Source: Montifringilla adamsi (Eukaryota; Chordata; Aves; Passeriformes; Passeridae). Taken from it: a DNA stretch of 64,000 nt. The position numbers were made by a program, and so were the translations under genes. The notes under the pieces are model-generated. The model was not told the origin of the DNA and made no database searches. It worked only from the letters and a program-made list of their open reading frames with translations. Positions 58,315-64,000 of the stretch are shown piece by piece. Position 1 is the first letter of the stretch. The number at the start of each line of letters is the position of its first letter. The stretch spans positions 2,542,001 through 2,606,000 of the forward strand of contig JAGGNK010008670.1 of the NCBI GenBank assembly GCA_017590115.1. The letters are read 5' to 3'.

Positions 58315-59483
58315 CCAAGAACCTCCAGTGGCCCTTCCTGGGATTTGTGCACCACATTTTCTGAGACAAATACTGTGTGATAACCTTTGAGATGATCCAA
58401 GCCATGCCTTCAGCATCCTCACTCCTTCCTGGCCTGTGAACATGGTGTGACCAAGATTATTGGTTTTTAAATGCTGCCACATTTGATAGGCTTAAACTGA
58501 GCTCAACACCTTCACCAGTGGCAGTTCCTTCATCCACCCAACACCCAGCAGCTTCTTTCTCAGTCTGGGGAATTATACACAAACAATAAATTGATTTCTG
58601 AAAGTCTTTTTCATAGAATTACCATAACAACAAGGACAAGTCATTTAAAGCAAGCCAAAAATGCAGAATTTCTGGGCCGGTTCCTTATTTGCAACTTAAA
58701 TTGTTCTAAGCAGGAATTTGTGGCAGGCACATGATGTTTTGCAGAGGCTTTATAAGGACTTCAGAATCCATCTTGCTGCCTTTGGAAAACCCAAGACTGA
58801 GCACTGCAATTGCAGCATAAATCTTTAAATTGTATTTTTTAGTTAACCAGTAACAATTCCTTTGCATTAACGTATTTTCCACAGCAGTTGCATAAAATAC
58901 TGTTCATAATAAAAAGGTTTTGAAATCTTCCACTTTTTTCATATGTCTGGAAAGTCTCATAAATTGCTTTTTATCTATGAGCTTCTTTTCAAAATGTTTT
59001 AAACAGCATTTTTCAGTGCTTTTTTTTTTTTTTTTTTGATGGGTTAAAAAAAAAACCCCAACCCATCAAACCCCACAAAACAGACTGAGAAGACAGTGGC
59101 AACCTTAAGAAGGAGCTGCTCCAAAGCTGAAGATTTTTTAATGGAAAGCTCTCATTTGGATCCTAACACAAACCTGAGAATTGGCTGCCACACAATTGCA
59201 AACTTAAATCATCACCCAAGCGAAACCAAGAGATTCAGATTATGGATTTATTTAAGTTGCCTAAGTTCCTCGTGCCTCTTTCTGCCTGCAGTCAGTGTCT
59301 CCAAAGAGCAGCTCTCTCTCCTTTGCCAAGAGACAAATTTTGCTCTCAGAGCTGCCCTGCCTTGCTCTGGAAAATGAAATTTCATTTGAGGTGTTTCCAT
59401 CAGCTCCTGATGGTGTTTAACCATCTTTGTCCCACGCTGGAGCAGAGAGCAATAAAGGAGCAGGTCACCACAAAATGGATTAA
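58315..59483. other. Intergenic sequence, no gene seen
   Basis: AT-rich unique sequence; a T-run at 59022-59038 is followed by an A-run, giving a small inverted structure. Confidence 0.5.
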
Positions 59484-59611
59484 GTGCAAACTCACACGTG
59501 TCACACCGAAGTTCAGCATTGACTGAAAGTAAAATAGATTTAAAAGTCTTTTGAGAGCAGCAAGATTTTAGAGGAATAGATCAAATTACTTACTTTCATA
59601 TTGCCATAAAG
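59484..59611. repeat. Direct repeat copy A (about 127 bp)
   Basis: Matches 61750-61875 almost completely. It starts gtgcaaactca and ends ccataaag; the central agttcagcattgactgaaag is identical in both. Confidence 0.95.
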
Positions 59612-59655
59612 TTCAGGTTTGTCTGTGGAGGAGCTGCTGTAAGGCCATTCCAGGT

Positions 59656-60015
59656 GATCCCATAGAATTCTTAAGGTTTGAAAAGATCTCCAAGATCGTC
59701 ACATTCAACCATTGAACAAATATCATCATGTCCACTAAAAAATATTGAGTTTAAATGCCACACCTACTTGTTTTTTGAACACTGCCAGGGCTGGTGACTC
59801 CACCACTTCCCTGAGGAGCCTGTTCCTCCAATGCTGAACCACTCAGTGAATAATTTTTCCCTAATATCCACCTGCACCTTCCCTGGTGTAACTTGAGGCC
59901 ATTTCCTCTTTTTCCCTAGGAGAAAATCCTGATCCGCACCTGGCTGCAACCTCGTGTCAGGCTGAGAGCCATAAAGCCTTCCCTGAGCCTTCTTTTCACC
60001 AGAACAAACTCCAGG
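59656..60015 (-). mobile_element. CR1 LINE 3' fragment, diverged
   Basis: Reverse-strand CR1: catagaattcttaaggtttg, ctggtgactccaccacttcc, ctgaggagcctgttcctcca and ttttccctaatatccacctg. About 360 bp, with many differences from the other copies. Confidence 0.85.
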
Positions 60016-61749
60016 TGCCGATGGAATTCCAAGGATGGCCTTGGGATTAGCCTGGCTGGCTGCAGCCTCTCCCAACATCACTTTGAGATGTTTAGGAATT
60101 AATACCCATATTGGCATCTCACATGGAGGGTGAGACCTGACCCTGTTGGTCCAGAGATTTGGCCACATTCTGCCCCATTTAGGAACCACCTCATGGGATT
60201 ATTATTTTTTTGTTTTGTAATCATAAGGAGTGAGGGACTGCTCTCATTTCTCATCAGAAGAGGTCACGTCCAGCAGATCCTTTGGCACATCCCTGGGGAC
60301 CCAGGTGTGTTTTTGGAATTAGAGGTTTGATGGCACAAGTGTCAGTGGGAGAATTCCAGGTGTGTGGGAATGCTGAGAGAAGGGCTCAGGAAGGAAACAG
60401 AGCTGCTGGTGTTTTCACAGATTTCGGTGTGTGTGATGGGCACTTAGCAAATAAATGATTGTCCTGCCTTCCTGTGGGATATGGAAAATGGAATATGGAG
60501 AACGGAATCACCACAAATCACTCACAGTTGACCCTCTGACAGCTGGAGTCTTCTCAAATGTCAGGGTAATAAAAAATAATTTTATATCAAAACTTGTGTC
60601 GAGGGGTGGGTTCCAGTTTGCTGCTCTGCCTGGTGTGACAAATAAAGGATTTTAGCACAAAGCAATTTATTAAAAAAAAAAAATTTTCTTCTTCAATTTA
60701 TCAGAAGTTTTCTCTGAAAAACAGCCGCCATTTTTTACAGACTGTTTATCCTATTGGTGCAGGATGCTCTTAAATATAGATCCCAAACTCCAGGTCCTGT
60801 CAGGGATCCCCGTTTGAGGATAAACTGTGGGAAAGCACCACTAGAGGTCACTCAACATTAATTGTTACCTAATTAGCACATTTTGACCCTACATTTTAGG
60901 TCATTCTATCGCTTTCATACTTAAAGCATTGTCAGCTTTCACTCCTCAGCTAATTCTGCCAAAACTCAGAAAAGCTGGAGACAGAAAATTTTCCTTCAGC
61001 TCTTCCCTCATATGACTCTTCCCAAGGCTCCCAAATCATCTTTGCCATAGACTCTGCAGGCAGCAAATCATTCTTTCCTCAGCTTTGAGCTTAATAAAGC
61101 TGGCAGTGATGGACCTCTGGAAGTGCTGGGTTTAGAGGCACTCAGCCCTGGCTGTGTTATCTCAAATAGCTGCTCACCCATTTCAAAAATTAAACCAAAA
61201 TGAATTTTACAAGTGAGGGAATTATACGGGAAAATAATATCTTCAATGTTTTCAGGTCCATCCCCAAGCACATTGTAGCCCTGTATCTTTTTTACCAATG
61301 ATAAATAGAAAAAAAATGTAGATCTTTGTAACAACTGACTAATTAAAAATAAGGTAAAACAAAGTTTAACTTTGATTAATGGGTACCTGCTGAAATATCT
61401 CTGCATGTGTTTAATCAAAAGGCAGATGTTCTATTTGCAGGATTTTTCCATGATCTCAGAAAACGATGGTAGCAATTTGTTTGCCCAAGACAACAGGAAA
61501 AGGGAGAGCTAATTATTGTGTTCTACAAGGTTAAAATCACCACATGCCCACATCTCCTGGTGGGTGTTATCAAACACACTTGGGACACTCAGAGTTTCAC
61601 TTCAAACCCAGCTCAGTGCAGGCAGACCCTTGGACAGCCAACCTCACCAAATGGGCACTCTACCCAAAATGACCAATTCTTATTTAATTTCTCTTTTTGG
61701 GTTGCTGCTGATCCTCTCCTCTTCTTCTCCCTTCCACTCAGCTGAATTG
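60016..61749. other. Intergenic sequence, no gene seen
   Basis: Unique sequence between the CR1 copy and repeat copy B. The part at 60720-60960 is repeat-free, with attaattgttacctaattagc (60858-60877) and a weak CTCF-like ccactagaggtcact word (60838-60852). Confidence 0.45.
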
Positions 61750-61875
61750 GTGCAAACTCATGTGTCACACCGAAGTTCAGCATTGACTGAAAGTAAAATA
61801 GATTTAAAAGTCTTTTGAGAGCAGCAAGATTCTAAAGGAATAGATCAAATTACTTACTTTTGTATTTCCATAAAG
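61750..61875. repeat. Direct repeat copy B (about 126 bp)
   Basis: Second copy of the 59484 unit, same orientation, about 2.27 kb away. It has a small deletion near its start and several substitutions near its end. Confidence 0.95.
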
Positions 61876-61943
61876 CCACAGAGACATTTTCTGTCTCTTG
61901 TGTGTTTTGAAAGGATCACAATTTTGTCCAAGGGCCAAATGAG

Positions 61944-61945
61944 TA

Positions 61946-61979
<34 letters not shown>
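61944..61979. repeat. (TAA)n microsatellite
   Basis: About 12 trinucleotide units. Confidence 0.95.
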
Positions 61980-62604
61980 GCAATATTCAACCCATGCAAG
62001 ACTATTAGGAAATAATTGAGAATTAATAAGCATGTTTAAAAAAAATTTACAGTGATCTTTACCTTACAGAGTTAGGTTTAATTATAGAAATACTTTCACC
62101 TCAAGATTACTAAAATTACCCGTTTTTTGACTTTTAGTATAACTTCCTGCATTGTTCATAGAGTTCTATTGAATATCTCTGTTATTCACAAAATTAAAGG
62201 CTTGATTAGCCACTTTTTCCTTATGTATGAGCATGACAACTGTAAAGAATATTGCAGTTTCCTGAGAAAACATTCAGTGTTCCCCGAAAAATCATTTAGT
62301 AACCTCTCAAGACCAGCATATGTGCAGCTGGAGGAGAAAACATTAATGACCATTAGCCATCACCACTGTGAGTGAGAAATTTATCAGAGGCTCTGGTTTT
62401 CTGGTTTCTACATCAAGGGGATAAATAAATAGATTATCAGCATCTGAGAAGTCACATGGCTCCACTTTGTAGACAGATTAATCTTGCAGAGGTATAAAGC
62501 AAAATTAGCCAAAAAAAGCAAGCTCATAGTCTAGATTAATAGAATTTAGATTTCATTGTAATTTTTTAAACAGTGAACCATCCTCTAAGCTTCTACCCAA
62601 GAAG
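61980..62604. other. Intergenic AT-rich sequence
   Basis: No gene or transposon recognised. Confidence 0.5.
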
Positions 62605-62864
62605 CTTGGAGGGCCTGTTGTGATAGACAAGAGGTGATGATTTTAAACTAGAAGAGAGTAGATTCAGATTGGATTTTAGAAAGATGAGGGTGGTAAAACT
62701 CAGGCACAGGCTGCCCAAAGAAGCAGCAGATACCTCATCCCTGCAAATATTCAAGGTCAGGCTGGGTGGGGCTTGGAACAACCTGGTCTAGTTGAAGATG
62801 TCCCATGGCACTGGATGACCTTGGAAGGTCCCTTCCAACCCAAACCATCCCGTGATTCTAGGAT
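62605..62864 (+). mobile_element. CR1 LINE 3' fragment
   Basis: Plus-strand CR1 end: caggctgcccaaagaagcag, tggggcttggaacaacctgg, gaccttggaaggtcccttcc, ending with gtgattctaggatt. About 260 bp. Confidence 0.9.
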
Positions 62865-64000
62865 TTGATTCCAAGGTCTTCCATGATCTGAGGCCTCCTC
62901 CATCTGCTCATGCTTTGTGTGTCCTGCAGGCACCACCTTTCTAAAATGCATGGAATTCCTGCCTGGCATCATTCCATCACATCTGCCTGTTTATCACTGA
63001 CATCTTTGGTCACTCTTTGCTCCCTCTGAGGAAGTTCTTGGTTGGGCACGTCCCCTTTCTTCAGTTCCTGCTGAATCCACAAAGATTCAAATTGTGTTTG
63101 AATTTAATGTCTTCATGTCAGCCCCGTAATTCCTGTGTTCTAAAAAGTGCTGGATAAAGAAGATTAAGGGCTGCTCAACAGAGACCCAGCTAAAAAGACA
63201 AGTTTATCCTAGCATCTTCTTTGGCAGATCTCTGCTACTGTAGATCTTACCCCAGAATGGGTCAAAGAGTTATTTAGAAATAACTCAGAAATATTTGCTG
63301 AAATGTCATCACGCAACAAAACTCAATTTTTAAAACCAAAAGGAAGAAGCCCTCACTGATGAAAAGTTAATACAAAAGGCCAATGGCTGAAGAGTCTCAG
63401 TGGAGAAAATTAAAATCAAGTGGGCTTAGTCCAAGAAGTTGTCACTCCTTTTCAGGGGAAATTACAGCTATTGACATAGAAATAGCTGAACAAGTCCAGA
63501 AGTCTTGAACTCCAGCCCCCTGAAGGGATCGGTTGCCCCAGCTGGGTGATTTTTGCCAATGATCCTCCTATTCCCTGATCAATCTATTTTTCTGACCATT
63601 GTTATATCAGCACCTATTCTAAAATACTCTCAGTTGGAGCAAATAACTTCCTGTTTCTTTCCTTTTCAGCTCCCCAAAAAGATCATTAGCAGCACAGCAA
63701 AGTTTCTTGCAAGATTTCTACCCAGCTGACACAACAATTTGCAAATACTTCTCTTTTCAACCTACAAACCTGCTTTTTATTCTTATCTCTCATCATAAAA
63801 AGATCATTTCCAAACTCCAACACCCAAATCCCAGAGGAGCCTCTCAATCCCCTGCACCATTTTAATGGAAATATTAGAAAATAAGGAAAAAACAAAGTTT
63901 TTTCTGGTTGAAAACATGCACAGATGTTCTTTACCCAATATATGGATTAGGTAATGCAGTTGTCAGTGACACACTTTTTTATCAGATTTTAAAAGCATTT
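62865..64000. other. Intergenic sequence to the window end
   Basis: Unique sequence; no exon or transposon recognised. Confidence 0.5.

Overview
This is vertebrate nuclear DNA, most likely from a bird. The evidence is one intronless-ORF neural receptor gene in a large non-coding landscape, many copies of CR1-type LINE 3' ends with avian character, LTR remnants that resemble passerine endogenous-retrovirus LTRs, no recognisable mammalian SINEs, and a very GC-rich gene core with a short N-gap typical of bird assemblies. The species cannot be named from the sequence; a songbird is plausible.

The only protein-coding gene I can support is SLITRK3 on the minus strand. Its coding exon runs from about 11087 down to a 3' end near 7470. 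Its start codon is at 11066 and its stop at 8775. A strong splice acceptor (11088-11090) and donor (12714-12719) define a 1.63 kb intron that separates this exon from a non-coding 5' exon at about 12720-13100. A CpG island (about 13080-15120) holds the probable promoter. The gene model is damaged: a 7-N gap (9262-9268) falls in the juxtamembrane ectodomain, and an unmarked collapse plus frameshift (about 9050-9083) removes most of the cytoplasmic domain. Both breaks lie in extremely GC-rich sequence and look like assembly faults rather than pseudogene decay.

Positions 1-7470 lie downstream of SLITRK3 (the side facing SI in the human order SI-SLITRK3-BCHE, from general knowledge). They hold unique sequence, a short CR1 fragment and a GC-rich minisatellite island (about 6370-7180) with a CTCF-like motif. 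Positions 15120-64000 are the upstream gene desert. This contains about a dozen CR1 fragments on both strands, three LTR-like segments, several microsatellites, two pairs of local direct duplications, short tandem repeats, and several AT-rich repeat-free blocks with homeodomain-type cores. Those blocks are candidates for conserved regulatory elements of SLITRK3.

I found no tRNA or rRNA gene, no CRISPR array and no second gene. I do not see a previously undescribed system here. The observations most worth checking are the SLITRK3 assembly collapse, its ambiguous 5' exon structure, the unexplained direct duplications and the candidate regulatory blocks.
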